Assembly (NCBI GenBank): GCA_002083365.1
Contig: LVWS01000032.1
Span: 1 to 64,000, forward strand
Direction of reading: 5' to 3'
Origin: Nitrospira sp. SG-bin1
Lineage (GTDB): Bacteria > Nitrospirota > Nitrospiria > Nitrospirales > Nitrospiraceae
Length of the DNA stretch: 64,000 nucleotides
Numbering within the stretch: the first letter of the stretch is position 1; each line of letters opens with the position of its first letter. Below the pieces are notes generated by a model that worked only from the letters and a program-made list of their open reading frames with translations, did not search any database and had not been told where the DNA came from. Of this stretch, positions 1 to 8,909 are shown in pieces. Made by a program: the position numbers and the translations under genes.

Positions 1-806
1 TTTTTGAAGTGTCCACGAAAGTGGGGGCATCACACTCAGAACCATTTTTCTTAACCAGTAGCAACTGCAATACGCAACAAACTGCACTATCATGCTCCAA
101 TTGAAATATAAATATAGTGAGTAGTAAATAGCGCTGAAGGCCTGAGTGGGTGCAATATTTATCAGAAGTGAAACGATTAGCATCTGCAACCTTTCCCATC
201 AAATGGATTGGCGGCCCATCCACATAAGTCCGAAAGAATCGCGAACTAACAAATCGCGGGGCAATGTTGGTGTATATGACATAGATAAACATGACGCTTC
301 GTATGCACCGACCGCCCGGTTGTTAAATGGTAGAAGGCGCTGCCCCTGCTCCAGGAGCCTTCCGGCTTGCCTAGTTATAAACCCACATAAGAAACGGGCA
401 AGCACCACCCTGCTGTTGACGTCATTCGAAGACTGCCATGAAAGCGTTCGTAAAGCTGGTATCACCAAACCAGCTGGTTGTCACACATTCTAGCAGTTGT
501 TTGCCACGCACCTGCTTGAAAATGCCTCTGATGTTTGGAAAGTCCAGAAGTTGTTGGGCCTCGCGACCTCAAAACAACAATAATCTATCTCGAGATTCTA
601 TCCCGACAGGGGAAACTGTTGCGGGGGGAACCGTGCGCGAAGTGATTGAAAATGTGGGAGCAGGCGACGGGATGTGAACCACACTCCGACGCCGGATCGG
701 CCCTGAAACTTTGCTTCCTTATTCCTGCCACGCTGAAGGGTTTATCCGGCGGCGTGATGAAGAGCGGCTGCGCCGAATGAGTCGCCGGGTCACATGAAGT
801 GCGGTT
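1..806. other. Left-end stretch without a supported gene
   Basis: I see no convincing coding sequence here. Open frames on both strands are under 120 codons, lack a clear ribosome binding site and resemble no family I know. The only recognisable element is a short imperfect copy of the 3' end of the neighbouring tRNA-Gly (658-680). The stretch could be a decayed element boundary, but that is inference. Confidence 0.5.
658..680 (-). repeat. Imperfect copy of tRNA-Gly 3' end
   Basis: Positions 658-680 match 809-831, the T-arm and acceptor 3' half of tRNA-Gly, at 20 of 23 bases in the same orientation, about 150 bp away. No anticodon arm or 5' half is present, so it is not a second tRNA gene. 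Partial tRNA 3' ends are typical of attachment sites left by integrative elements. Chance or a decayed tRNA duplicate are alternatives. Confidence 0.45.
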
Positions 807-881
807 TGGAGCGGGCGATGGGATTTGAACCCACGACAACTAGCTTGGGAAGCTAGGACTCTACCACTGAGCTACGCCCGC
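807..881 (-). tRNA. tRNA-Gly (anticodon CCC)
   Basis: On the minus strand the sequence folds as a full cloverleaf. A 7-bp acceptor stem is formed by 875-881 with 811-817. The D-arm has the usual GCTCAGT..GGTAGAG pattern, a 5-bp anticodon stem encloses the loop TTCCCAA, and the T-arm contains GGTTCAAATCC. The anticodon is CCC, so it reads the glycine codon GGG. The discriminator base is followed by an encoded CCA (807-809). It lies downstream of tyrS on the same strand. Confidence 0.95.
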
Positions 882-941
882 TCGCTGGACCGCATCCTAC
901 GCGGGACATTAACGGCAAGTCAAGAAAACCGTTTTCTTATT

Positions 942-2168
942 TCATTGCTTGAGCTCCGCAATGGCAAACTTCTTTTTCCCGATCTTGAGGCGGCGCTGTT
1001 GGTTGAATTCAAAAGGAATAAGTTTATCGGGATTTGTTTCTTTTATGCCATCGACTTCGATTCCGCCTTGAATGATCAAACGCCTCGCCTCACTGCTGCT
1101 CGCAACCATGCCGGTCTTCGCAATCAATTTGGCAAGCTTGATGCAGCTACCATGAACAACGTCTTCCTCTGACATATCCTCCGATATGAGATCGACGCAT
1201 TTGTCTGGCTCATCCGGAAATTCCTTGGCTTGAAATTTCTGCTGAAACTCCCCTCTCGCCTGCCGGCCGGCCTCAGCTCCATGATATCGCGTGACGATCA
1301 GCTCAGCGAGCCTCTGCTTGGCTTCCATGGGATGGAGCGCTTTAATGCGATCCAAGTTTTCTGTCGTCAGGAGCTCATAGTACCGGTACATCAACACATC
1401 GCTGATCGACATGATTTTGCCGAACATCTCCCCTGCCTTATCTTCCAAGGCGATATAATTGCCGACACTCTTGCTCATCTTCTTCACGCCGTCCGTCCCT
1501 TCGAGCAACGGCATGGTGATCACGACTTGCGACTCTTGGCCGTAGTCCCTTTGTAACTCGCGTCCCACCAAGAGATTAAACTTTTGATCCGTCCCACCTA
1601 GCTCCACATCCGCCTTCAACGCCACGGAATCATAGCCCTGGACGAGCGGATAGAGGAATTCGTGAACACTGATCGGTTTCTGTTCCTGGTACCGTTTATG
1701 GAAATCGTCGCGCTCCATCATGCGAGCGACTCGATAATGGGCGGCCAACTGAATCAATCCATCGGCCGTCATCGGTCCCATCCATCTGCTGTTGAATTCA
1801 ATCGTCGTCTTATTCGGGTCGAGAATCTTAAAGATCTGACGTTGGTAGGTCTTGGCATTCTCCTGGACTTGTTCCTTGGTCAATGCCCTTCTCGTTTCCG
1901 ACACACCGGTCGGATCCCCAATCATTCCGGTAAAATCGCCGATGAGAAAAATAACTTGATGTCCGAGATCTTGGAAATGTTTCAGCTTATGAATCAGGAC
2001 GGTGTGCCCAAGGTGAAGATCGGGTGCCGTTGGGTCAAAACCTGCTTTAACGCGCAAGGGGCGCATTTCTGTGAGCGAGCGCTTGAGTTTAGCCTCGAGT
2101 TCGGTTTGTTGAATCACCTCCACGGCGCCTCGCAGAATCAAGTCCAACTGTTCCGTCACGTCCTTCAT
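942..2168 (-). CDS. tyrS: Tyrosyl-tRNA synthetase
   Basis: This is a cytoplasmic class I aminoacyl-tRNA synthetase that charges tRNA-Tyr with tyrosine. The 408-residue protein has the HIGH-type signature HLGH at 52-55 and KMSKS at 230-234, both needed for ATP binding and adenylate formation. A C-terminal S4 RNA-binding domain lies at about 340-405. The length and the intact KMSKS suit the TyrRS subgroup often named TyrS2/TyrZ. Its ATG overlaps the stop of the comEA-like gene by 4 bases (ATGA), so it is probably translated by coupling as the last gene of the lpdA-comEA-tyrS run. Confidence 0.95.
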   Translation of the reverse strand: MKDVTEQLDLILRGAVEVIQQTELEAKLKRSLTEMRPLRVKAGFDPTAPDLHLGHTVLIHKLKHFQDLGHQVIFLIGDFTGMIGDPTGVSETRRALTKEQVQENAKTYQRQIFKILDPNKTTIEFNSRWMGPMTADGLIQLAAHYRVARMMERDDFHKRYQEQKPISVHEFLYPLVQGYDSVALKADVELGGTDQKFNLLVGRELQRDYGQESQVVITMPLLEGTDGVKKMSKSVGNYIALEDKAGEMFGKIMSISDVLMYRYYELLTTENLDRIKALHPMEAKQRLAELIVTRYHGAEAGRQARGEFQQKFQAKEFPDEPDKCVDLISEDMSEEDVVHGSCIKLAKLIAKTGMVASSSEARRLIIQGGIEVDGIKETNPDKLIPFEFNQQRRLKIGKKKFAIAELKQ

Positions 2169-2632
2169 GACTCTCGTCGCTCCGTCTCTGGTTGTGTATC
2201 CCCCGGTGAGACCGTCACCAAGGATTTGAGACGATCATATTTTTTGGCACCGATGCCTTTAACTTCACGGAGGTTTTCGATCTTCTGGAATCGTCCGACA
2301 GATTCGCGATAAGCGATCACTCGTTGGGCCAGCACGGTACCGATGCCGGGCAACGATTCGAGTTCGCCGGCACTTGCACGATTGAGGTCGAGTCGTGATG
2401 GAGTGGGCATTGTTGAGGGCTTGGGCTGAGCGACGAGACCGCTGTCGGAACTTTCTAAGCTTCGACGAAACGAGCCGGCATCCGGCTCGTTTGCTTCCGT
2501 AGCCGGTGAAACAATCTGCGCGGTAGTTGGTGGGATGCCTGGAACCGGTGCGTGTGGCGTCCATCGCGCCCAAATGACGATACCGATTGCCAGGGACAAC
2601 ATGCCGAGCTTCAAAAGCAGGGACGTGATCAT
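2165..2632 (-). CDS. ComEA-like helix-hairpin-helix protein
   Basis: The 155-residue protein has one N-terminal membrane segment (about 5-22), a proline- and alanine-rich linker, and a C-terminal tandem helix-hairpin-helix domain (about 83-145). The domain includes the ComEA-type phrases LDLNRASAGELESLPGIG and VKGIGAKKYDRL. Members bind double-stranded DNA non-specifically, and ComEA is the surface DNA receptor in natural transformation. Start and stop overlap lpdA and tyrS by 4 bases each. No other competence genes are nearby, so a role in DNA uptake is family-based inference. Confidence 0.85.
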   Translation of the reverse strand: MITSLLLKLGMLSLAIGIVIWARWTPHAPVPGIPPTTAQIVSPATEANEPDAGSFRRSLESSDSGLVAQPKPSTMPTPSRLDLNRASAGELESLPGIGTVLAQRVIAYRESVGRFQKIENLREVKGIGAKKYDRLKSLVTVSPGDTQPETERRES

Positions 2633-4062
2633 CTGGTGCCGCTCTTCTGAATGTGATGAATGGCGGCGCCTGCGACATCTTCCATCGCCTCCATCATACC
2701 TTCTGCAAGGGTGGGATGGGCGTGGATCATATGTGCAACCTGGGTAACCGTTCCGCCGACTTGCATCGCCAGGGCCGCTTCGTGAATAAGATCGGCGGCA
2801 TGGGCTCCAAGGATATGCACGCCAAGGATCTTGTCGGTGGCCGACTCTGCTATCACCTTAAAAAACCCCACGGTGTCGCCGGTCGCTTGAGCCTTGCCGA
2901 GTCCCACGTAGCGGAACCGGCCGACTTTCACGCTTTGGTCGGGATCCTTGCCGCTCAGCTCGGCCTGTTCCCTCGCCTGTTGTTCGGTCCACCCCACTCG
3001 TCCGACTTCCGGTAAGGTGAAAATCCCGGCGGGGATGACATCATAATTGATGATTCTCCGGTGTCCCAAAATGTTTTCTACGGCCACCTGTCCCTGTGTC
3101 GAAGCCACATGTGCCAACATGGCCTTGCCGGTCACATCGCCGATGGCGTAAATGCCCGATTGATTGGTCTCCATCCGATCGTCAACGAGAATTTCGCCAC
3201 GCGGTCCGACTTGGACCCCGACCTCCTCCAGCCCAATGCCTCGTGAGTTTAGTCCCCGTCCGACCGAAACCAACAGCGTCTCGGCCGAGACGGACCTCCC
3301 GTCTTTACAATGGACCACAACTACGTCCGATGACCGCTCGAGCCGCTCGACCGCCGTTCCGGTGAATATTGCGACGCGGCGTTTCTTGAGCTCCCGCTCC
3401 ATCGCCGACGAAATGTCTTCATCCTCCAGCGGCAAGACGCGGGACTGCAATTCGACCACCGTCACCTGTGTCCCAAGCCCGCTGTATAACGATGCGAATT
3501 CGCAGCCCTCGACGCCGCCACCGATGATGAGGAGACTCGCGGGAACCTGTGTGAGAGCCAGGGTTTGCTGGCTCGTCAAAATCTGTCGTCCGTCTATCGG
3601 GAATTGTGGAAGGTTGGGCCAAGAGGATCCCGTTGCGATCACGAGCGCGTCGGCTTGGATGTCCAGCCGGCTGCCGTCGGGCCTTGTCACCGCGATGGTG
3701 CGCTCATTCTTCAGCGTCCCTTGCCCCGTGACATGCTCGATACCCCATTCTTTAAACAACGTAGCAATGCCTTTGACGAGCGTAGCCACCACCCTGTCTT
3801 TTCGTGAGACCATGCGGGCAAGGTCATAGGCGACGGTTCCTTGGAGAACCAGGCCGAGGTCCCCGGCCTTGTTCACTTTGTCACCAAGCTCGACGACGGA
3901 GAGGAGCGCTTTGCTCGGGATACAGCCCCAGTTGAGACAGACCCCGCCTAGTTTCTCGCGTTCAACGACCGTGACTCGCGCGCCGAGTTGGGCCGCTCGA
4001 ATTGCGGCGACATACCCGCCGGGGCCGGCTCCGAGAATAGCGATGTGGACGGGAGATGCCAT
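2629..4062 (-). CDS. lpdA: Dihydrolipoyl dehydrogenase
   Basis: This is the FAD- and NAD-dependent E3 enzyme that reoxidises dihydrolipoyl groups on GcvH or on 2-oxoacid dehydrogenase E2 subunits. From the chosen ATG, a GxGxxG FAD motif lies near residues 11-16. The redox disulfide is Cys42/Cys47 in GGVCLNWGCIPSKALL. A second Rossmann GGGVEG motif is near 180, and the dimer-contributed catalytic pair is His449 with Glu454 (HAHPTLAE). A GTG four codons upstream (4074) is possible, but neither start has a clear SD. It follows gcvH by about 70 bases, fitting an H-protein/L-protein pair, although no gcvT or gcvP is present. Confidence 0.95.
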   Translation of the reverse strand: MASPVHIAILGAGPGGYVAAIRAAQLGARVTVVEREKLGGVCLNWGCIPSKALLSVVELGDKVNKAGDLGLVLQGTVAYDLARMVSRKDRVVATLVKGIATLFKEWGIEHVTGQGTLKNERTIAVTRPDGSRLDIQADALVIATGSSWPNLPQFPIDGRQILTSQQTLALTQVPASLLIIGGGVEGCEFASLYSGLGTQVTVVELQSRVLPLEDEDISSAMERELKKRRVAIFTGTAVERLERSSDVVVVHCKDGRSVSAETLLVSVGRGLNSRGIGLEEVGVQVGPRGEILVDDRMETNQSGIYAIGDVTGKAMLAHVASTQGQVAVENILGHRRIINYDVIPAGIFTLPEVGRVGWTEQQAREQAELSGKDPDQSVKVGRFRYVGLGKAQATGDTVGFFKVIAESATDKILGVHILGAHAADLIHEAALAMQVGGTVTQVAHMIHAHPTLAEGMMEAMEDVAGAAIHHIQKSGTR

Positions 4063-4134
4063 ATCAGGGTACACGTCACAGGTGCGGCCGAATGTGTAGG
4101 CGGGTAGCCGGTAGGTGTGATCTCGACAGCGACA

Positions 4135-4524
4135 TCAACCTTTCTTTTGGCTGGCGAGGAAGGCTTCGTACTGTGCGGCCGTCATCAGTTGATCGACTTC
4201 ACCGGGATCGGCCAGCTCGATCACGGCGATCCATCCTTTGCCATAAGGGTCCGAGTTCACCGCTTCAGGATGATCCTTCAAATCGGTATTAATCTGGCTC
4301 ACCGTTCCGCTCACCGGTGTGTAAATCGTGGACGTCGTTTTCGTCGATTCGACTTCACCGATCTGTTGGCCGACCTTGACCGAGGCGCCCACTTTGGGCA
4401 GATCCAGAAACACGATGTCGCCCAACGCATCCTGGGCAAAGTCGCTGATGCCCACAGTCGCCCGTTTCCCATCGAGTCGAACCCACTCATGCTCTTTGTG
4501 ATACCGCAAATCGGATGGAATCAT
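4135..4524 (-). CDS. gcvH: Glycine cleavage system H protein
   Basis: GcvH is the lipoyl carrier that shuttles the aminomethyl intermediate in glycine cleavage or its reversal. The 129-residue protein has the full H-protein fold and the lipoylation site Lys62 in GEVESTKTTSTIY. I chose the second ATG (4524) because an AGGGAG Shine-Dalgarno lies five bases before it. The ATG at 4542 has none. It is the likely first gene before lpdA. H proteins can also serve lipoate relay, and with no gcvP or gcvT in view the exact pathway is open. Confidence 0.95.
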   Translation of the reverse strand: MIPSDLRYHKEHEWVRLDGKRATVGISDFAQDALGDIVFLDLPKVGASVKVGQQIGEVESTKTTSTIYTPVSGTVSQINTDLKDHPEAVNSDPYGKGWIAVIELADPGEVDQLMTAAQYEAFLASQKKG

Positions 4525-4790
4525 GTCGGCTCCCTTATGCAAACGTCCCGTTTGAGTATAGGCCGCGTCGAGTGGGAGCCACTATCTCGGCTTCCGCTCA
4601 GTGTTGGTCGTCATCATCTGATTTTTCGATGGTAGTCGGGCCGGCTTGCGTTGTCAACAAACGATCCGGACAGTCGTATGAGAGGTGTCGGCAAACAAAA
4701 TACCGGGAAGAGCATCAGCGCTGTTCCTCCTGAGCCGCACTGATCGCCATCCGGAAGCGAAGAGAATCCCCGCACGCTGACATGTGGCGG

Positions 4791-5210
4791 TCAGTGAAAA
4801 ATCTCCATGCCGGGAAAGAAATATCCAACTTCGAATTGCGCAGTCTCCGGTGAGTCGGAACCATGCACCGCATTGAATTCGATATTCGTTCCGTGCGCTT
4901 TCCGGATAGTCCCGGCATCGGCCTTCGCAGGGTCGGTCGCACCCATCAGCTCACGATTCTTCTTGATGGCATTCTCACCTTCCAATACGAGGACGACCGT
5001 CGGACCGGAAGACATGAAGGTGCAGAGGCTTCCAAAAAAAGGACGCGCTTTATGTACCGCATAAAACCCTTCCGCTACCGATTGGGACATGTGAATCATC
5101 TTGATGGCGACCGGCTTTAATCCCGCTTGTTCGTACCGACGAATGATGTCTCCGACAACATTTTTCTTGACTGCATCCGGCTTGATGATGGCCAATGTTC
5201 GCTCGCTCAT
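4791..5210 (-). CDS. ndk: Nucleoside diphosphate kinase
   Basis: Ndk transfers the gamma-phosphate of ATP to nucleoside diphosphates through a phosphohistidine, balancing NTP and dNTP pools. The 139-residue length is normal. Lys10 lies in ERTLAIIKPDAV, and the active-site His116 lies in NAVHGSDS. The start at 5210 (MSERTLAI) is chosen from homologue length and a GAGGG site just upstream. An upstream ATG at 5264 would add an atypical leader. It stands alone, about 260 bases from gcvH. Confidence 0.95.
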   Translation of the reverse strand: MSERTLAIIKPDAVKKNVVGDIIRRYEQAGLKPVAIKMIHMSQSVAEGFYAVHKARPFFGSLCTFMSSGPTVVLVLEGENAIKKNRELMGATDPAKADAGTIRKAHGTNIEFNAVHGSDSPETAQFEVGYFFPGMEIFH

Positions 5211-5340
5211 GATCCCTCTATTTCCTCCAGACAGTTTAAGCATCCGTTCAACGACGCGGTGCATTATAGGGGCCGCTTCTTCTCCCTTGCAAGCATCGGA
5301 TGGGACGGTGGCGGTACGTGATAACGAGACCCATCCGGTT

Positions 5341-6066
5341 TTACGATTGACGCTCGATCACCACGAGCATCCGAAAGGCGAGAAGCCAACCCACTCGTTC
5401 CAATGTCCGCTCCAATCGGAGAATCGGAGCGACCAACCATTCCGGCAAGAACGACGGATGATCGAACCCACCGCTCAGTGGGTATGCGATACAGGCCAAT
5501 CTCTTGATGTATTGGATCGAGAGCCTCGGGTAGTGTGACCTGAAACGCGAGTGATTCCGTTCGAATAAGATTGTCGCAACGGCTTGATTGGCGTCAAGCG
5601 GACGGCGGTCAGTCTGCGGAGGTTTGAGAACAAGAGGGTCTTCTGTACAAACCATCGGTTCCGGGTGCAGCCATCGATAGACGGGCCACGAGACCCATGA
5701 GAGGTAGGGATCCATGATGATGATCCTCCCCCCGACGCGGAGTGTCCTCAGTGCTTCATCGAAAAAGAGGGAGACATTCTCAATGTGATGCAATGAGTCG
5801 AACAGGACTAGATTGGCCAGCGTCTCGGACCGAAACGGGAGTCGCTGGGCATCTGCGACCACGTTCAACCACGGCAGGATTACCACATCGCTACAATAGA
5901 CTTCCGGCACGTGGGCTTTGAGATTGCCTGTGCCTCCTCCGAGTTCGACCGTACGCCCCGACACCAACCACGTGACGATCTCTCTATACCAGTCTTCATA
6001 CAGCCGTCGGAGAACAGGCTTCCTTTGCCACACGGCCCGATGTCGATGCAGAACGTCTTCGGACAT
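5341..6066 (-). CDS. Class I SAM-dependent methyltransferase
   Basis: The roughly 241-residue protein is a Methyltransf_11-like enzyme. SAM motif I is VELGGGTGNL, followed by an acidic strand-2 region and the post-I segment DAQRLPFRSETLANLVLFDS. The motif LRVGGRIIIMDPY precedes a C-terminal region with hydrophobic patches. The substrate is unknown. The start is the ATG at 6066, which shares one base with the stop of the upstream gene (TGATG), a common coupled arrangement. The partner gene carries a methyltransferase and a GT2 domain, so the pair probably modifies a glycolipid, polyprenyl sugar or surface glycan. Confidence 0.85.
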   Translation of the reverse strand: MSEDVLHRHRAVWQRKPVLRRLYEDWYREIVTWLVSGRTVELGGGTGNLKAHVPEVYCSDVVILPWLNVVADAQRLPFRSETLANLVLFDSLHHIENVSLFFDEALRTLRVGGRIIIMDPYLSWVSWPVYRWLHPEPMVCTEDPLVLKPPQTDRRPLDANQAVATILFERNHSRFRSHYPRLSIQYIKRLACIAYPLSGGFDHPSFLPEWLVAPILRLERTLERVGWLLAFRMLVVIERQS

Positions 6067-7583
6067 CACACGGCCTTCAGCCGGAAGAATCCATGGGCCG
6101 TCATCTTCAGCAATAACCATCCGTGCGCGAACCGCTGAATATTGGTGCTCCCATAGGTTCGGGCTTGGTACCGAATCGGAACATCCACAATGTGAAGGTT
6201 GAGCCTCGAGGCCCCGAACAACAGATCAAAATCCCCGAACGGATCGAAGTCTCCAAAATAATCCCGATTCGCCGCCAGCCGTTCGTAATCACGTCGGAAC
6301 AGGACCTTGGTGCCGCACAGCGTATCTTTAATCCGCTGATTCAAGAGCCATGAGAACGCCAGACTGAAAAACCTGTTTCCGATTAGATTGAGCAGGCGCA
6401 TGGCCTGAGCTTCCATGGGATAGATCAGACGGCAGCCGTTGATGAATTCTCCTTTTCCGCCGGCGATCGCATCGTAGAATTTCGGAAGATCTTCGGGTGG
6501 CATCGTCAAGTCCGCGTCCAGGATCATGAGCACATCACCGGTGGCGTGTGCAAAGCCTTTGCGCACTGCGTCACCTTTCCCCTTGCCGTCTTGCACCAGG
6601 AGCTTGATATCCTTGCCCGGATAATGAGTCATCATGCGTCGAATCTCTTCCGGCGTCCCGTCGCATGAATGCCCGTCCACAAAGATGATCTGTTGGCGGC
6701 TGCCGAACCGTGGGATCCGTTTGAGCGCCGCGTCGATGTTACCCCGTTCATTGCGGCACGGGATGACGATTGTCGTGGAGTACGGACGGTCCGGTCGTCG
6801 GAGACGCGGTCGCGCCACGACATAGTGACACAGACAAAGTGTACGAACACCCGGCAGATACGCGAGAACCTTATTGCAAAACGAAGAGAGCAGTGGAATG
6901 TCTTTTGGCAACAGCAATCGCCGTTCTTTCTTGACCACCTCAAAGTCCGCCAAGTGCAAAAGATTCGCGATGTCTTCCGGCGAGAGCCAACTTTGCTCCG
7001 GCTGAGGCATTTTCCAACCAAGCATTTCGCACAGCCGAAGAATGGGCTCCCACAGATAGTTGTAATAGGAGACGATGATTCTTGTCTGCGGCGTACAGGC
7101 TTGGTGCAGGCGTCTGAAGGCAGCTTCCACATCCACCAAGTGGCCCACTACATCGGCGAGAATGATGACGTCGAAGGTTTCGGCGATCTCCAACGTCTCC
7201 ACGTCGTCGACCCTGAACTCTAACGCAGGATAGCGCCGAGCCGCCTTCTTGACTGTCTCCGGACTCAGGTCTATGCCGACACCACGCGCAGGTCGGAGCG
7301 CGGCGAGCAGAGAACCCAAGCCTGAACCAATCTCCAGCACGTGCAAACCTTCTGGGACGAGGAATTTGAAATAGCGCGCTTGATCATCGTGGTAGGCCCT
7401 GGCCCTCTGCTCCCAGTCTTCCCGCCGGGCAGCGCACGTATCAAAGTGATCGCGGACGATCTGCTTTCTAACATCTGTATGGAATGGCCTCTCAGTGTCA
7501 AACCGATCGGCAGTCTCCACAAATGTCGGCTCTGACAAGGTTGGAGCGGACAACTTTTTATATTCTCTCGAGTGTTTCATCAT
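6066..7583 (-). CDS. Bifunctional methyltransferase / GT2 glycosyltransferase
   Basis: One 505-residue chain carries two catalytic domains. Residues about 60-250 form a class I methyltransferase (VLEIGSGLGSLLAAL, GVGIDLS). Residues about 268-505 form a family 2 glycosyltransferase (TTIVIPCRNERGNI, IFVDGHSCDGT, the metal-binding LDADLTMP, and TLCGTKVLFRRD as in dolichyl-phosphate-mannose-synthase-like enzymes). The C-terminus has no obvious membrane anchor. It likely transfers a sugar from a nucleotide donor to a lipid carrier or glycan, with methylation as a second step. Its stop overlaps the start of another methyltransferase. Confidence 0.85.
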   Translation of the reverse strand: MMKHSREYKKLSAPTLSEPTFVETADRFDTERPFHTDVRKQIVRDHFDTCAARREDWEQRARAYHDDQARYFKFLVPEGLHVLEIGSGLGSLLAALRPARGVGIDLSPETVKKAARRYPALEFRVDDVETLEIAETFDVIILADVVGHLVDVEAAFRRLHQACTPQTRIIVSYYNYLWEPILRLCEMLGWKMPQPEQSWLSPEDIANLLHLADFEVVKKERRLLLPKDIPLLSSFCNKVLAYLPGVRTLCLCHYVVARPRLRRPDRPYSTTIVIPCRNERGNIDAALKRIPRFGSRQQIIFVDGHSCDGTPEEIRRMMTHYPGKDIKLLVQDGKGKGDAVRKGFAHATGDVLMILDADLTMPPEDLPKFYDAIAGGKGEFINGCRLIYPMEAQAMRLLNLIGNRFFSLAFSWLLNQRIKDTLCGTKVLFRRDYERLAANRDYFGDFDPFGDFDLLFGASRLNLHIVDVPIRYQARTYGSTNIQRFAHGWLLLKMTAHGFFRLKAV

Positions 7584-7846
7584 ACCGATGTGGGAGATGT
7601 CGTGCGGGTAACTTTATCATTAGACCGACATAACGGCACGGAATATCAAATACTTACGCAGGTTGTCTGGGCGTTAGCTAGACTTCACCAGGGGGGGCTG
7701 GCATAGGCCCATGAGGTCGTCGCATGTATTACTTCTATACAACGTGGCGCGGTAACCAAGCGGTACGAGATCATCAGGAAGCTTGGAGAGGTCGTGATAC
7801 GGCGACGGAGCGTTCATTCTCAGGGAGACTGTAAAGGAGTTTCAGC

Positions 7847-7933
7847 ATGCAGATTATTATCGTCGCATTTTTTGTGTGTGTCGGCTTAGTGATCGCTGCC
7901 TCTACCTTATTCACAGACATCGACGGCAACTGA
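7847..7933 (+). CDS. 28-residue single-span membrane peptide
   Basis: A short frame starts at ATG 7847 with AAAGGAG seven bases upstream, which is a strong ribosome binding site. It encodes MQIIIVAFFVCVGLVIAAS, a typical single transmembrane helix, followed by TLFTDIDGN. I do not recognise a family. The support is the site plus the clean hydrophobic profile. It lies alone in a gap between a leftward glycosyltransferase gene and a leftward DUF2314 gene. A weak stem (CGGCA/TGCCG) follows the stop. Confidence 0.5.
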   Translation: MQIIIVAFFVCVGLVIAASTLFTDIDGN

Positions 7934-8216
7934 AGAAAAACGGCAAGACTGCCGGTAAACCCCGCCATACCATCTGCTCTGATTACCGGCGACGCACCGG
8001 CCAGATCCTTCTTGGCGCGAAGGCTTGAACGACGTCTTGTAAGGGTATCTCTTCCATAATGTCGGGATGCCCATCCCCTGTCTTTCCCGGTCGATGGTGT
8101 GGGTACCTCAGAAAAGCCGTGGCACAGATCGAGATGGGCACTGTCTATCGGTCGGTTCATGAAGTAGGTTCGCTCCACAACCATGATGGAAATACTCTGA
8201 ATTCCGGACGTGCGGG

Positions 8217-8729
8217 TTACCGGTCGCATTCGAGGCCATATTGCTTCCGAATCGATTCTGCGACATCCGGCGGTTCTTTAGTGAGGAGTGCGCAGGTGGT
8301 GAAATTGCCGACCACCTTTTTCCTACTTTTATCGATATACGTCCAATCGACGATCTCCGTCTTTGCGAATGAGTAGGACTGTCCCTTCTTGACTGAACGG
8401 ATCATAGGAAGGTTGTCGATCCGTCCCGACCAGAGATCTCCTTGTGCTTTCAGGTTCGAGACCCAGAGATACTCCAGGTTGTCGCCTTCGCTCACTCTGA
8501 CCTTGACCGAATACTGGTCCGTGTTGGGGGGCGGCGAGCCGACTTTTTTGAGGAAGTCGTCCAAGCCTGCTCGTGCACGCTCCATGGCTTTCTGCATGGC
8601 CGGATCTTCGTCGCTCATGTCGACCGCACTGTCATTCTTGGCCTTATCGACGAATGATTGAGAGAACGCGGATGGAGACAGAAGAAGGAGGACGAAAAAA
8701 GCGACGATCGGCGCCATGAGTCGTTGCAT
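8217..8729 (-). CDS. Exported DUF2314 protein
   Basis: The 170-residue protein starts with a classical signal peptide (cleavage near SAFSQS, about residue 23). The rest matches the DUF2314 (YegJ-like) pattern: a DPAMQKAMERARA helix, then YSVKVRVSEGDNLEYLWV, DLWSGRIDNLP and KTEIVDWTYID with KKVVGNF. The function of the family is unknown. A GGGAGG site five bases before the ATG supports the start. It is probably periplasmic and stands alone. Confidence 0.8.
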   Translation of the reverse strand: MQRLMAPIVAFFVLLLLSPSAFSQSFVDKAKNDSAVDMSDEDPAMQKAMERARAGLDDFLKKVGSPPPNTDQYSVKVRVSEGDNLEYLWVSNLKAQGDLWSGRIDNLPMIRSVKKGQSYSFAKTEIVDWTYIDKSRKKVVGNFTTCALLTKEPPDVAESIRKQYGLECDR

Positions 8730-8909
8730 GCAGGCCTCCCAGGGCTACGGCTCATCGTGAATGACTGAACGCTGTTGCCAGCCATATTGAGCCTGTCAGT
8801 GGCCGCAATGCAAGCTCGTTCTGACATCCGGCATGTGTAGAGTCAGTGATAGTTCTTCACCGCCGCTACCGAGAAGAAGAGTGCATCCGTTTTCTGGTAC
8901 TCTGCTGAC

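Noticed and set aside
146..493. Small plus-strand frame near the left end
   Set aside because: No ribosome site, unusual composition and no family; left unannotated.
658..680. Calling the tRNA-like fragment a second tRNA-Gly
   Set aside because: Only the T-arm/acceptor 3' half is present; no anticodon arm.
1662..2312. Plus-strand frame opposite tyrS and comEA
   Set aside because: Antisense to two coupled genes with clear motifs; no start signal.
3164..3829. Plus-strand frame opposite lpdA
   Set aside because: Ser/Thr/Arg-rich composition typical of antisense to a real gene, no SD, no family.
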